NCBI RefSeq assembly: GCF_002127325.2
Contig: NC_035447.2
Coordinates: 29,447,249-29,511,248, forward strand
DNA length: 64,000 nt
From: Helianthus annuus
Lineage: Eukaryota; Streptophyta; Magnoliopsida; Asterales; Asteraceae
Reading direction: 5' to 3'
Position 1 is the stretch's first letter, and every line of letters starts with the position of its first letter. The notes under the pieces were generated by a model that saw only the letters and a program-made list of their open reading frames with translations, made no database searches and had not been told where the DNA came from. Shown in pieces: positions 23,179 to 36,700 of this stretch. Position numbers and translations under genes: made by a program.

Positions 23179-23864
23179 GGGTAAAGTTCTTGTACAAATA
23201 ATTTTAACATACTAAACATACAAATTGAAGGAAAACTCAAAAAGACAAGGTGGCATTTTTGTAATTATCAATAACTATCAAAGTTACTCTACAAATATAC
23301 CTAAAAAAACCTAACCACTCCCCCCACCCCCAAAAAAAACCTAAACTCCCCACCCCCCCCACCCCCCAAAAACCTAAAAAAAAACCTACCCCCCCCCCCA
23401 AAAAAAAAAAAAACCTAACCCCCCCCCCCCACCCCCAAAAACCTAAAAAAAAACCTAACCCCCCCACCCCCCACCCCCAAAAACCTAAAAAAACCTAACA
23501 CCCCCCCCCACACCCACCCAAGCTAAAATGCTAAAAACTAAACCCCCCAAAAAACCTAAAAAAATCTAAAAAAATAAAAAAAAACACACAAATTATTTTA
23601 TTTTATTTTTTTAACATTTTTTATTAAAAAATCGCTACTTTTAGTAGCAGCAAAAAAAATAATTTTTTTTTTTTTTTTTTTTTGCTAACGAAATGTAGCG
23701 ATTTTTTAATAAAAAATGTTAAAAAAAATTTGTGTTTTTTTAGGTATTTTTGGTTGTAACTTTGATAGTTGGTGGTAATTACAAAAATGCCACCTTGTCT
23801 TTTTGGGTTTTCCTTCAATTTGTATGTTTAGTATGTTAAGATTATTTGTATTTGATCTTTTGCC
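23179..23864. mobile_element. MULE-type MITE with C/A-tract interior, TSD ATGATATGTA
   Basis: The 10-bp direct repeat ATGATATGTA flanks it (23169-23178 and 23865-23874). Terminal inverted repeats of over 100 bp include AACATACTAAACATACAAAT and GACAAGGTGGCATTTTTGTA. The interior is runs of C and A with AACCTAA words and a central hairpin around AATCGCTACTTTTAGTAGC. The glycine-rich ORF on the minus strand is an artefact of the G runs. Confidence 0.85.
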
Positions 23865-24334
23865 ATGATATGTATATGCAATTCAAGTTGTTCTAGCATC
23901 GTTAATGATGCTGCTGCACCAGCTTCACATGCCTCCAAAGAAGACAAAAAAACAAGCATGTAACTTGTTATATTATTTTACTATTTTGTTTAAGGAGATT
24001 ATTTATTGGAGCTTCAAAGCTTTTGTAATTACAAACCAAAAATCCATGTAATTTACATTGTTATTAATTTTTTATTATTATTTGAATCAGTTCATCAAAC
24101 TTTATGCTCACGATTTTTTTTCTAGAGTTCATCTATTTTTTATTCATCATTTAGTTTCAAATAAATTATTAGTTTAATAGTTCTTAACGATTTACATAAA
24201 TGGTTGTTCAACATTTAGTTTAAGTAAACCGATAATCAGTTTAAGTATTTACATGTATGTAAATATTATATTTACATGTATGTAAACAACATATATGGAA
24301 TTTCTGTTATATGTAATCTCACTCTCTCCATTAT

Positions 24335-24555
24335 TTGCATCTAGGTGAAGGGCAAATAGGGGGCGCCGGTTCGTCTTGAATGGGAGGCGAGGTTTTACCG
24401 ATTATTCCACTATCGTGCCTTCGGGCGGGTGGAGGTCAGGTTTCTGCGCATCTGGGAGAGCCAAGGGGCTGGCGGCGGTCGAGTAGTCGACCTTGGCCAC
24501 AACGCTCGGTGTCACGGTGGTTGGCACGTCGTTCCTTGCCGTTTAAAAAATGTAA
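24335..24555. other. GC-rich retroposon-like insertion
   Basis: A sharply GC-rich island (CCTTCGGGCGGGTGGAGGTC and similar) sits in AT-rich element A. It looks like a LINE or SINE tail, but no poly-A, B box or target duplication could be fixed, and no protein was recognised in any frame. Confidence 0.35.
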
Positions 24556-25317
24556 TCCAACTTCTATTTCTTATTATCATTTCGTGTGAATAGGTTTTAT
24601 GTTTTAGCATGTAAAAAGGCTTAATTGCAAGCAAAAATGAAAATGGATAAAGACGATTGATACGTTGTCTGATTTTATTCTTAGCAATGGATTGTCATAA
24701 CATATTTCTTGCTTTTATGGTTTCTTCGTGACTTTTTTTACAAGTTCGTTGCATGAGAAAGTTACAATATCAAAATCTACATATTTAAAATAGACAATCA
24801 GCATAAACATATTAATTTTAAAGATATTTATGATCTTAGTTTAAATATTTACATATATATAGATATTATATTTACACACAAGTGGAATGTTTACATGTAT
24901 GCAAGACATCCAATTTGAAGACATATATAACTGGTTTGAATATTTACATATATGTAAATAGACATTTGGTTTAAAGAATCGATGATCAATGCGAATATGT
25001 CCATAGGATAATGCTTGGTGAAAAACCCCACTTTCTTAAGAAACTTAGCAAACTGTATTTGTGGCTATTATGTTGCCACGTTGGATCTGATCACATGAGC
25101 TTAACTTTTAAATGAAGGTTATATTAGTAATTTTCTTTACCCCCCTTAGAATTATGAGATGACATCTTCATTAATTGCCCATCAGTTCGTACTCTCACAA
25201 TCCCCCATATTTATTTTTAATATTTCCCTTTTGCCTTTTATATCTTCTACATCTCTCATAAGAGAATCTTCAATCTTCATACTTACACCACAGTAGCAAG
25301 CATCTCCATTAATATCA

Positions 25318-28300
25318 ATGGAGACAAATCCACCAAACTCTGAATTAATGTCGCCGGTCCGTAGTTTCCCAAACATGTTCTTTTGCAGTGACTTCCAAAA
25401 CGATGAAGAATTTAATGCTACAGGTTTGTCCATATATAGTTTACTAACTGTTCTAGAAGATCTGTTATTCCTTTTTGTTTTTTACAACTTTTTAATCTAA
25501 TATTCCATCCTATTATGCATGCCCATGTTCACGTGTTGCATTCGAAGCATCTGCATACACTTATATGCATGTTGATTGTTCCCGGTCGCCGGAAGACCCT
25601 GTTAGATCCCCGGATGTTTTGGTATCCAACAATTTTATGAAAAACGCGGTTATTGATGACCAGGATATGGATATTGATGAAGGTTTGTTTTATCTTACAC
25701 TTTTCTTGTTTTATTTCTTCACTAGACATGTCATCTTTCAAACATTTTCTATAATGTTCACATGTAGCATCCCAAGATTCCCAGATGGAAGCCATGACTG
25801 TAGCTGTTTCTGGATCATCTCATGGTCCTTCTATGTTTGAGGAATCACCACGCAGCCAGTTAGACGGTTGTATAATGGACAATGGGATCCCAATTTATTT
25901 TCATATCACACATTTTATAACCTGTAGTGTCATGCCATTTTATTGCAGATTCATAACTTTTTCCGTTTTATGGTACAGGTCCTTCGAACCCATACTTTGT
26001 TTTTGATACCCCTCAGGGAACCCGTTACTGGATTCCTAATGTTGCTGATAAGTTCATACCGGTGTGTGGCAAAACCTATCCAACCTTTCAGGATGTTCTT
26101 TCCATGTATGAACTCTATGCGCTCGAAGCAGGTTTTTCTGTAAAAAAAGGTCAAACTAAAGTCTGGAATGGAATCCCCACACACAAGTATCTCCGATGCT
26201 CAAAATATGGGAAACCCCAACCAAAGCGGACTTTTGACACCCTAGATGAATCTTCTGTTAAGCACCGGAGGACCACCTTCTCATGGTGTGACTGTAAGGC
26301 AAGCATACTAGTATCGATATCGAACGATTCATACACAGTCCTAACTTTCAATGATATTCATAATCATGAACTTGTTGAGAGTTACAACCGTGATCTTAGT
26401 AAGATATCACGGAAACTGTCATTCTCCACGAAACAATTCATTCATAACATGAGTCTAAACCGCATTGGACCAATGAGGTCTTATAGATGCCTTGTAGCTT
26501 TAAAAGGAGGGCATCACAATGTCAATGGGACACCGGTCGATTTTAAAAACTTTAGCCACCAGCTGCGAATTTTTATTGGTGAACGCGACGCACAAGTTTT
26601 CCTAGAACGCTTGCGTGAGCGTTATGACAACCTACCCAACTTCTTTTTTGATTACACCGTATCAAACGGAAAGTTGTCCTCTGTATTCTGGGCTGATGAG
26701 ATTTCAAAGCTTAACTACAAAGCTTTTGGCGATGTCCTAGCGTTTGATGCAACTTACAGCACAAACAGGTTAGCCCCCCTCCACTCTAACATATGTTAGG
26801 CCTGATCCCCAAGTATCCAATTTTAGTTTGACCAAAAAAGTTGTTCATATTGTTAACATCAAATCAATTTTTTTGTTCATAGGTACAAGATGGTTTTTGT
26901 GCCATTCACGGGTGTGGATCATCATTTCCAATGTGTTACATTTGGAGCTGGTTTGATATCAACTGAGTCAATTGAATCTTACGTGTGGTTGCTTAAGGCT
27001 TTCTTGAAGGCACACGGTACTCAACCAACTCTCGTGCTGAGTGATCAAGACCCATCCATGCTACAAGCTGTTCCTATGGTCTTTACAGAATCACGTCACC
27101 GTCTATGCATGTGGCATATAATGAAAAAACTACCATCCAAGGTATACATAAGTTTGTTAACCTTTAACATGTGTTATCAAACATAACACCCTTTTACATG
27201 TCTTCTCAAATTGTTTTAATCTAACTCGTGTTATAACTATTTAAATTTTCAGATCTCAGCCGACGTGCTCGATAACACTGATCTTCGGTCCTGCATTCAT
27301 CGGTTGGTTTGGAATGTTTATATCAAACCTGAAACGTTTGAGTCCCGCTGGAATGACCTCCTACAAACATTTGGGCTTCAAGAGCACAGCTGGTTAAACG
27401 ACATGTACAACATGAGACATCTCTGGGTTCCAGCCTACTTTAGAGAACTGCCCATGTGTTGCTTGATGAAGACCACCTCCCGATGCGAAAGCTCTAATGC
27501 TGCCTTCAAGGTTAACTCAACAAGCGCAAACACGCTTGTACAATTTATGATGTGCTTTGAAAATAGGGTAGACAGCCAACGATATCGTCAACGTGTTTCG
27601 GAGTTCAAAACCTCTTCTACCATGTTCTCTGGCAATACTGAGTTAGCGATAGAGCAACACGCGTTCGCCATTTACACAAACGCTGTTTTCGCCCAAGTGC
27701 AAAAAGAAATAATTAAAGGTAAGTTTTTATGCTACATCACAAACCAAAGCGAGACGAGCGATTCCAGTCTTCTGATAGACGTCACTCATTTGGATAAAAG
27801 GAACAACATCACAAATGTCTATCAGGTAACACATGTTAGGCACTTACATTATTCCATGTACTCTAACATATTTTTGCATCTAAATGTGTTTTCCTTTGTT
27901 TGTCTCTGTTCAAATCAGGTTACGTACAACAATGTCGATCAATCGGCCAATTGCTCATGCAGGAATTTCACACGTATCGGGTATCTGTGTCGCCATGTCT
28001 TTTGTGTCTATCGCTTGAAAAATGTTGAAAGGATTCCACCACAATACATAAACGACAGGTGGCGCCGAGATGCCCTCCCCAAACATGTTTTTTCAATTTC
28101 CAGTCGATACGGAGTCAACCCACACGCACCGTCCATTATGCGGAATGAAATCCTCGACCTCGTTATTGAATGCGTAGATGTTGCTAGAACCGATGAGGAT
28201 GCGTTGGCAAAACTGGTTGACCAACTCAGGGATTTCAAGATCAATATTCTTTCCAGGCAACCCTTGGCAACAACTGAAAATGAATCAAATGAGGCTCAAA

Positions 28301-28575
28301 TGGAAGAAATAGTTGGGCAACCAATCAACATTCCAGTCCAAGTTGCTAATCCAGAAGTTGCACGCAATAAAGGATGTGGTACTCATACTCGCATTTCTGG
28401 GCCCGGTGAGAAGGCCAAAGCAAAACCACCAAAACGTCCAAAGCAGCTTCGCTTATGCAAGCGTTGTGGTCTGTATGTCGACGACCACGACTCACGCAAC
28501 TGCCTTAAGGTGGCTGCAATGAAAGCAGCAAAGGCAGCTGCTGAACAACTAAGGCAGACTGCCACTGGCGACTGA
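25318..28575 (+). CDS. FAR1-type MULE transposase, seven exons, apparently intact
   Basis: Exons 25318-25423, 25548-25682, 25768-25866, 25979-26768, 26883-27141, 27253-27825 and 27919-28575 sum to 2619 nt, giving 872 aa with no stop. Domain order: acidic N-terminus; FAR1-like DNA-binding zinc region (about 150-240, with CDCKASILV and HNHEL); MULE DDE transposase with Asp370 (AFDATY), Asp431 (VLSDQDP) and Glu542 (SRCESS), plus the CMWHIMKKL block; SWIM zinc finger Cys666-Cys668-Cys678-His680; C-terminal zinc knuckle Cys834-Cys837-His844-Cys849. It cuts and inserts element DNA in the nucleus. The same family gave rise to plant FAR1/FHY3 regulators, but the flanking TSD and the partner genes argue that this is the mobile form. 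Exons 1-3 are the least certain. Introns carry TAACA-TGTTA words. Confidence 0.88.
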
Positions 28576-28904
28576 TCATCTGATTAAAATCAATTTATGT
28601 AGTACTATGTAACGGGAGACTCTTCATTTTGGCCTTCTTACGCACATGTAACAGTCTTTTGTCATCATCCTGCTATTATCTGTTACGTGTGTAAGAAGGT
28701 ATAACTTTTTGAGTCCCAATAATCATATTTAGGATTGTAAGAAACTATATGGCCTTTGGCCACTTTTGTCGTATTAGGCCCCAAGGTCATTCGTGGACCG
28801 CTGTGGTATATTAAGCGGAAGCAGCTTATCTTAACATTTAACTGCATTTTGATATCTGTTTTTCTGTGTTTCATTTTTCTACCGATTAAAGAAAAAAAAC
28901 TAAC

Positions 28905-29560
28905 AAACATGCATATCACATGTTAATTCCCCATAATGATTTGCTCTCTTTAACTTCAAATGATCAAAACAATCTTTTGTTAACTATACAGCTGGAGTAA
29001 AAAAAAAAAACACATTGGATAAAAAAAAAAACTAAACAGAAACTGATGCATAACACATGTTACTTACCCATAATGATTTGATCTTTTTATCTCAAAAGGA
29101 TCAAAACAATCTTTTGTTAACCACACATATGGAATAAATAAACAGATTGGGTCTGTGAACTTCAAAGCATCAAAGCAATCCTTGCTAACCACTCAATCTG
29201 GAACAGATACACTTGCTTAACACATGTTAGCTTACATTTTGAAAGTTTCAAAAACCTTGCTTAACACATGTTACTTTCAAAACACTATTTGGTTAACACA
29301 TGTTAGTTTACCTAATGGTTTGGATCTTCAACATGGAAAGATTCAAAACACTATGTGTTAACCACATAACAAACAACATATATACTAAACCACGTCAGGT
29401 TATAGAAGTAGACTTCAAGCAACTTAAACAAACATTCTACCACTAGGTTACATAAAAAGAAATAAAAACATAATAAAACACCAACAAGACGACATTCGTA
29501 TGTCGTTTTGTTTCAACATAAGGTCATCAGGTTAACACATTTTCAAACACTTTCACCATA
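28905..29560. repeat. Diverged tandem repeat with TAACACATGTTA words, element B
   Basis: Units of about 110 bp contain CCCATAATGATTTG, CTTCAAA-GATCAAAACAATC and TTTGTTAACCACAC, each joined by TAACACATGTTA. About four or five diverged copies lie between the transposase stop and the 155-aa ORF. This non-coding block between convergent genes probably includes both 3' ends. Confidence 0.7.
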
Positions 29561-29602
29561 CCAACTACCCATGGGTATCCTCCACTAGTAACAAGCTTTT
29601 AA

Positions 29603-30070
29603 TCATGGTGTGGGGAATTCCTCATCATGAAAGTACACTGGAGACGGGCTGCGCTCACCCTCCCATGGGTCATGGTAACACCAGGACTGGATTGTTTCCG
29701 GTGAGTATGGACACAACGGGCAGCCACACATTTCATGGTCTGGGTCCGTCAGCAACCTAACCAACTCATCTGGTAGCCCCTTCAACTTTTCATCATCTGG
29801 AACAATGTGCTGCCTTCGGCCTGGTTGATCTCGCGACACACCAGATACATCAGTGACGTTTTTCGTTCCGCTTTCTGAAGCATCCTCACTTGAAGTTACT
29901 CCAGTTTTCCGGTCCTCTCCATTTTTGTGAGACCCTTTTCTTTCGTTAACCTCCATGCACCGGCCCTCACATGCTTCTTTCCCTTTTTGTTTGACCTTCT
30001 CCATGCTTGGTTGGCTAGCCGTATCCTTACCATCACACGGGTCCATCTCATTAACGCTCTTTTGGGACAT
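29603..30070 (-). CDS. 155-aa protein of unknown function carried by element B
   Basis: Single exon from ATG at 30070 to the stop at 29603-29605. No known family recognised. Residues 1-95 are hydrophilic and charged (Lys, Glu, Ser, Asp), probably disordered. Residues 96-155 look folded or metal-binding: LPDELVRLLTDPDHEMCGCP, then CPYSPETIQSWCYHDPW, with a C-x-C-x2-C cluster and a distal Cys-His. A TATA box lies 82 bp upstream. It is transcribed in the same direction as the ULP-like gene and convergent with the transposase, the position occupied by the accessory gene mudrB in maize MuDR. No similarity to MURB was recognised, so the comparison is positional only. Confidence 0.65.
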   Translation of the reverse strand: MSQKSVNEMDPCDGKDTASQPSMEKVKQKGKEACEGRCMEVNERKGSHKNGEDRKTGVTSSEDASESGTKNVTDVSGVSRDQPGRRQHIVPDDEKLKGLPDELVRLLTDPDHEMCGCPLCPYSPETIQSWCYHDPWEGERSPSPVYFHDEEFPTP

Positions 30071-30151
30071 CTTACACCTTATGGATAACTGAATTGGTGT
30101 AGTAGGATTGTGAAGTATTACAGAATATTAGGTGGGTTCTTCCCTCCAATA

Positions 30152-30158
30152 CTTATAG
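30152..30158 (-). promoter_or_regulatory. TATA box of the 155-aa ORF
   Basis: On the minus strand CTCTATAAGTATTGG lies about 82 bp upstream of the ATG at 30070. This is suitable spacing for a short leader and supports the ORF being a gene of its own and not an exon of the ULP-like gene. Confidence 0.5.
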
Positions 30159-30720
30159 AGGAGTTCCCTGTCTACATTTCATATAGTCTTCTTGACTTGA
30201 CCTTTTTTGATGTGACCAAAAGCTGATAAAAAAGAAAATATTCCTTTTTTCCCAATAAAGTTGCTTTTATAGACCCCAACCCACATGCTTGTACTATTCT
30301 GCCAACAACTCTCTAGTGTTCCCCATATTTGTACAACCTATTTAGAAAGCCTGTTCCCCTTGGAAAGAGCGTTTTTTTGTTTTTCTTTAGTGTTACAAAA
30401 CAATTTCACAATTTCTAATATAACATTATAAACTATGTCAATAAACTTGGTTAATACTATTATACGCCATTTAACAACACATCAATATTTTCTAGAGTTT
30501 ATAATTACCGACTAACTAAACATCATATTTAATATATATAGTTCATCCACAAAAAGACATCCTGACGATGCCATACCCAACAAAACACCTACCCCCGCAT
30601 TACGTTTGAAGCAAAATCCCCAAATCCATCAAAGTTCATTACATGTTTCCAAAAAACATATCCGGCGAAATTAAGGCATAATTGTTCTACAATAACATGT
30701 GTTAGCCACCATAACACGTG

Positions 30721-33700
30721 TTACTCTATTCGGCATTCTTCCTTGATTTTTGGCAGCAGCACATTCACCTCCGAACATAATATGTGCGCCGCATACCTCT
30801 TTCTCAACTTTCTCACCTCCGCCATCTTCCTCGCCCCACTCGTGCTGAACCCACAGTTAAAACTTTGGTTTTTCCCCATATAGCACTCCATGTGCCGCAT
30901 CAAGAAGATCCCACAATCAGTTGTGTTTGCGGTTGTTGCCCAAGGAACCGGCATACGCTGGATGTTGCAGTACTCTATGTCATCGGCTCGTGGATTCCCA
31001 ACCTCCCGCAGATATTGCACAAACATATCTTTCTGCATACGCATACACAAGACATAGTTAGTAATCCTAAAAAAAATAAAAAAAAAAAAACCTAACAGTC
31101 TTGCCAGTGTTATCACACTTATTTTTAAATCAATTTTCAGTTTTGTTACTTACAATCTTATACGCTGTGTCCTTGTGTAGGTAGTAGACGCTATCTTCTA
31201 TCAACTGACCTTGACGGGCTTTGTCATTATCAATGACATAAATCCCGGGGTCGCGTAACTCAAACACTAGCAAGTAAAAGTGTTTGTGCTCCAATATAGG
31301 GAAGAAAACAATGTCTTGATTTCGGAAATCAGGAACGCAATCAACTCTGTTGACCGCACCCTTTATCCCAAGCCGAAACTTGTGCATCCGCGCCTCTACC
31401 CCGCCTTCGTCAGTTGTGAGCATCCATGGAAACTTCAAGCATAACAGAGAAATTAATAAGGTCACCAATAGGACACACTGTAATTTATATATACATGGCA
31501 CTTACCACAACTTTAGTCCCAAAAAATTGTCTACTGTAAGCCTCCCGTGATTTTCTTTTCTCCTGGAAGTTCAGCACCTCCGCCCAACAGTCAATAATGC
31601 CATCCGAGACCTCATTGCCAACATCTAAACTCTTGAACATAGACCGAGATGCTTGTACGTGGGTAGGGCTTCTGAACAGCAACTCCCTGAAGTCAGGTGT
31701 ACAAACCACAAAATAAATTTGAATACGTTAACACATGTAATTTATTGTTTTTCTAATAATTCGTACGGTTACGCCCTTACTTACACAGACATATGTATCG
31801 GACTATCTACATCAGCCACTGACGAAGAACCCTGTTCCCTCCTGCGTTTAAATAAAAAAATAAACCAATTATCCAGTGTATGAATCGTTGTTTATCGTTT
31901 ACAATATTCCTATAAAACAAAAAACAACTTTTGCAATTCTACTTACATGTTTGCCTCCATTGCCCGCTTCCTACGACAAAATCCACTTAAAAGGTGCATT
32001 GGGCTTTCATCGGCGTGTATGTAGTCCCACAGATTTGTCTCCTTCTTTGTAATTGGTTGGCCCATGTCAACAGTCCTTATATAGTAAGGTGATCTGTTTG
32101 GCTCCGCTACCACCTTCTCTCGGAAGGGGAGTTTCCTTTTTTGTGCCCCCAACTCAGCCAACATGCGCACACGGTTAGCAAGCGGAATATTGTCCTCCAC
32201 CTCATACATATCACTACCACAAGATCCCAGCCCAGTTTGACCTTTGTGGATTGCAATGGCCGGGTCATAGGAGCTAACTGGGTCTACCATTATAACCATG
32301 CTCAAGTCTGCGGTAGCCTCCACATCGCCTAACACATAAAAAATAAATAGATGATGTAACGCGTAAACAACTACAACACATTCGATGCGATAAATGAAGG
32401 TGTTTTAGCTCACCAACAGGTTTGGTTTCTGTCCGGGGGATGTCCTCCATCTTCCCACTTGTGCAACCTGCACGTTTAATGCAAATAAGTATATTATACA
32501 TGACTCATACTAACCCATCCATACTAACTTCGCTTAATGCTATATCTTACCAATTTCGTGTGACACGTCCACTTGAGCCCCAATTTGTGTCATCCCAAGG
32601 CTCCAATTCGGGCCATCTAAATTTCGTTCATCAAAACCGGGCTCAGGCCCATTGTCTGTATGAACACCTAACATGTGTTAACTCAGTAAATGATAGACAG
32701 GGGAAACCATTTTTAACACATGTTGGAGCATGAAAGTCCTTACCTTCATTCTCTGCAAAAGGGACCTCTTCAGCCGCTTTCCCTTTTGCATCGACATCAT
32801 GTGCCATCTCACTCCCGTCGCCCGAAACTATTGAATCAACCACCGCGCTAGTGCACCCTTGCATGTTTATAATAGTCGCACGCATCCCATCATGCTCAGT
32901 CTTACCTTCTGCACCTGCATAACACAATGCTGTTACAAAGCATGCACAACTTACTACCAGGAAAACATTAAATACTTACTGTTTAAAACACGGCCAGTCT
33001 CATCAACAGCCCCATTGTCTTCGCCATCCGGAACACCGTGTTTGTCCTTATCATCAACAGCCCCGTCCGCAGCTGAAAAAACCATGCCACCACTCTCTTC
33101 CTTTCTTCCATCTGACGGTGCGTTCTTAACTTCAATCTCGATTTTAGGATCTGCAATTGCATAAACATTTTTCGAGATATCACATAGCTAAGCCTTGCTA
33201 AACAAAAAAAAAAAAAATTAAGGTTTCCGAAGGTTACCTTCCTTCCCACTCTGTTCATCATGTTTACTATCCTTGTCCTCCATCTCGACCATTTTGTCCA
33301 TTCTTTGATCACAAACAAACCTTGCTTCGTAAATCTCATCCTTTTTGACGTCATCCGCTTTAAGATTGGTGTTCTGTTCATCATTGGGCTTCGCAGCCAC
33401 TTTATTGTCTGTTTCCACTCTACGCTCAGCACGTGTAACAAACTGCGAGTCCGGACCCCGGTAATCTGTGCACACAAGATGACATACGTTAAAGAAAAAA
33501 AGTAACAAAGCACACTTTTAGAATCAGTCATTATTAGGGGGTTTACGAGAACTACCGTGTGCCCCGTGCACTTCGGCTGCTTTAATACGCATTATTGCAC
33601 GCATTAAACCCAGCGGTTTATGCACTTCTTCGGCATCATTTTCATACACCCCTCCTGCGCCTTTATTTTTTTCGTCCCCACCAACACTACATTCCTCGCG

Positions 33701-36700
33701 ACTTGAATTACCAGCATCATTAACACTCTTATCACCTTCCCCGACTTCAATTGTATTTTTCCCAAGTTCACTAACCCTCAGTTCTATCTCTTCCAACTGT
33801 TTCTTCGTCTTGATTAACCCTATAACATAACATCAACATTACATGCGTTTAAGTAACGTAACCATATTAGACGGTAATACAGGTTAACTGACTAACACAT
33901 GTTATACATTACCTGACTCGTCACCACCATCCGTTTCTCCACGGAGAATCTTTGTTTTCGACTTCTGGCAATTCGGGGTCACAAAGCTGGCTTTTGTTTC
34001 CGAAGCACCCTTCAACAGATTCAGACGGGGAGACCTCCTTACCCGCGGCGACATAACTGTTTCCAGCTCTCCGGTACACTCTGCTGCAACCACAAGGGCA
34101 GGTTATACTATATGATAGTTAACTCCTTTGACGTGTGTTAAGGAATGTCATATCATTCCATAACATACAGTTAAGTAAAGGTATTCTTAAAAAGGGTATA
34201 ACATGTAACAAACTACCTCTTTCTTTGTCACTTTCCGTGCCTTGTCCACCAATCTGCATACTTCTCTTTCTCCTTTTTGGCGTGACAAACATTTCTTCTG
34301 TTTCCCTTACATGTTTTAAGTTCTCAAGTCGTGCTGATCTCCGCACCTCAACCGACTTTCCACCATCTTCAATCTGTTCATCATGGTCTTCAACACCATC
34401 ATTTGCGAATGATTGCACTTGAACATCAGCTGCACATTCAAAATAAAAAATAAATAAATAAATATTGTCAATAATTACAGGTTGAAGAACCGGCCAAATG
34501 TGTTTCCGTGTTCATTTCATATACATCGTTAGCCCACCTTCTTGGTCATCGAAGTCTATCACTGAAGATCCTACTGCTTTCAGCCTACTTTTACTGATTT
34601 TTTTGTTTTGGCGGACAAGCGACTTCCTGTACAAGCTCATTATTGGTGACCCATCCGAAAGATCATCATCGATGCCATCCCCTACGAAAACGTTCCCACA
34701 ATTATTAATGGATTTCAAAATAATTTAACTAAATAACACAGACAATAACAGGGCCCGACAATAACATTTACTAACCAGCGTTCTCTCCTTCATTGATGTG
34801 ATTTTTTTCATCATTTCTCAAATCGTCCAAGACCGAATTGATCTTGTGTGACGCTAAATCTACCGCATCATCGTTATCCTCCCTTTCACTATCTTTCTTC
34901 TCAAACAAACTATCAAACGTTGACTTCAACTCTTGTACTTCTTCGTCTTCATGGCTTTCCACCAACAGCGAATCTAACATACCCTCTATTTTGACTTTGT
35001 TCTTCTTTGTCACGTATATTAACTGTCGTAATATCGTCAACCTCTCCTGTTGAGTATAGTTTTTAACATTATTTTTTTTTTGGACAATTTGAAACATATA
35101 CCAATTTCAAAAAAACACATGTTATAGCATCTATCTTTACCTCTTTAGTTGCCCATTGTTCGACGTTATAGTTTCTGGGACGTGTTAATCCTTTAAACCG
35201 TCCTGTTCCAAAACCACCCGCAAGGATTTCAAGCCTTTCTCTCTCTCTCAATCTTTTCAAGTTCCAAAAGGCTAAAGGACAGACCGCACTGTCAACCTCC
35301 ATACCCGTGCACTCAACGCTATCAACGTACAACAACTACAAGAAACAACGATACGTTCAACAAGGGAATAAATCAACTATTATAACACATGTTAATTAGC
35401 TAAGTTACTTAAAGTTGCTTACCATCAGAATCGCTAGAGGACCAACAAAGAAACTCTGTGGGTCCTGCCGATTCCATGTATCCTTGCAAGTTCTTAGCTT
35501 TTCCACAACAAAGTCACACCAGTCTATTGTTGCAAAATCCATCTCTTCATCCAGATACTCCAATATTTCTTCCCGTAAACAACTTTGTTTATGACAATCC
35601 ACCAGCACTGCCACAAAACACATTAAGAAATCCATCCTGAAATCAAAACTGTCTTCGCCATCGGAATCATCAATCATTTTCACCATCTTTGTCGGCGGCA
35701 CCATTGGCCCCGGGTATCTCGCCCTCCATTCCGTGATGGCCTCACTGAGAATCGGCAGCTTACCAATAGAACTAAACTTTTGCCCACCAGTCGGAATCCC
35801 TAACAACTTGTGGATCACTTTCCTGTTCACCTTGATATCACCGGCAGGCGTACATATCAACATTTTATCGGGATTGAAATTGTCCACAACAAAATAACCT
35901 AACTTCGCCGGCAAACCATCAACGCTGAAAGTTAGCATCCGTCCAAAGCCCATTTCCCTGACTGCATCACGCTGTTGTTCTGTCAATGCCCGTACACACT
36001 TATAAAACTGCAACGGTGCAGATCTTGTCCTTATTCCTGGAAATTCATCCTTTTTTGCGCGCTTGCGGGCTTTCTGAACCTTTTCCGGTTTCTTACGTTC
36101 TACCTTAGCTTTCCCTGCTCTACCTTTCTCTTTTTCATCAGAACCCTTGTTCTTTTTGGTCTTCAACATGCTTCCGCCCTTCGATGAAGCCGTCACGTCT
36201 GACCAACATTTTATAGGAAACAACAACATTACAAACAATTCCTTAAGGGCTTAAAAATAAACTAACTGTTAGTCCGTTTTCAGGGTCAAGCACAACTAAC
36301 ACATGTTAACAGAAGCCAAGTGTGTAACTTACCACGTTTTCTTTTATGTCCACTCCTTGAAATATCCCTGACATTGCTTGTCTTCCCTACAGTTTTCAAA
36401 CATGTTAATGAGATTTGTGTGGATATGCAACTAGCCTCTATTGCAGCAAAAAGGAACTTACCCATCTGCATTTTGTTATCCCCCCGTCTGCTTACACCAC
36501 AACCTTTCATTTAGCACCGAAACATTCGTAAGTTAGACGATTATCTTCAACAATACTTTATATAAATTATAAAAAAATATTACTACTTAATCGTTACCTT
36601 TTTCGTGTCTCTTCCCATTGCTTGTTGACACAACATCGGCTTCATCGTAGACTGTAAGGCATCAGACACAATTTAGTTACGCCCAATTTCAGGCCCAACA

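Noticed and set aside
23237..23467. Glycine/phenylalanine-rich ORF
   Set aside because: Lies in the C-run interior of a MITE; composition explains it.
23290..23530. Interstitial telomere repeat
   Set aside because: The TTTAGG/CCTAAA words are irregular and embedded in homopolymer runs; no ordered TTTAGGG array.
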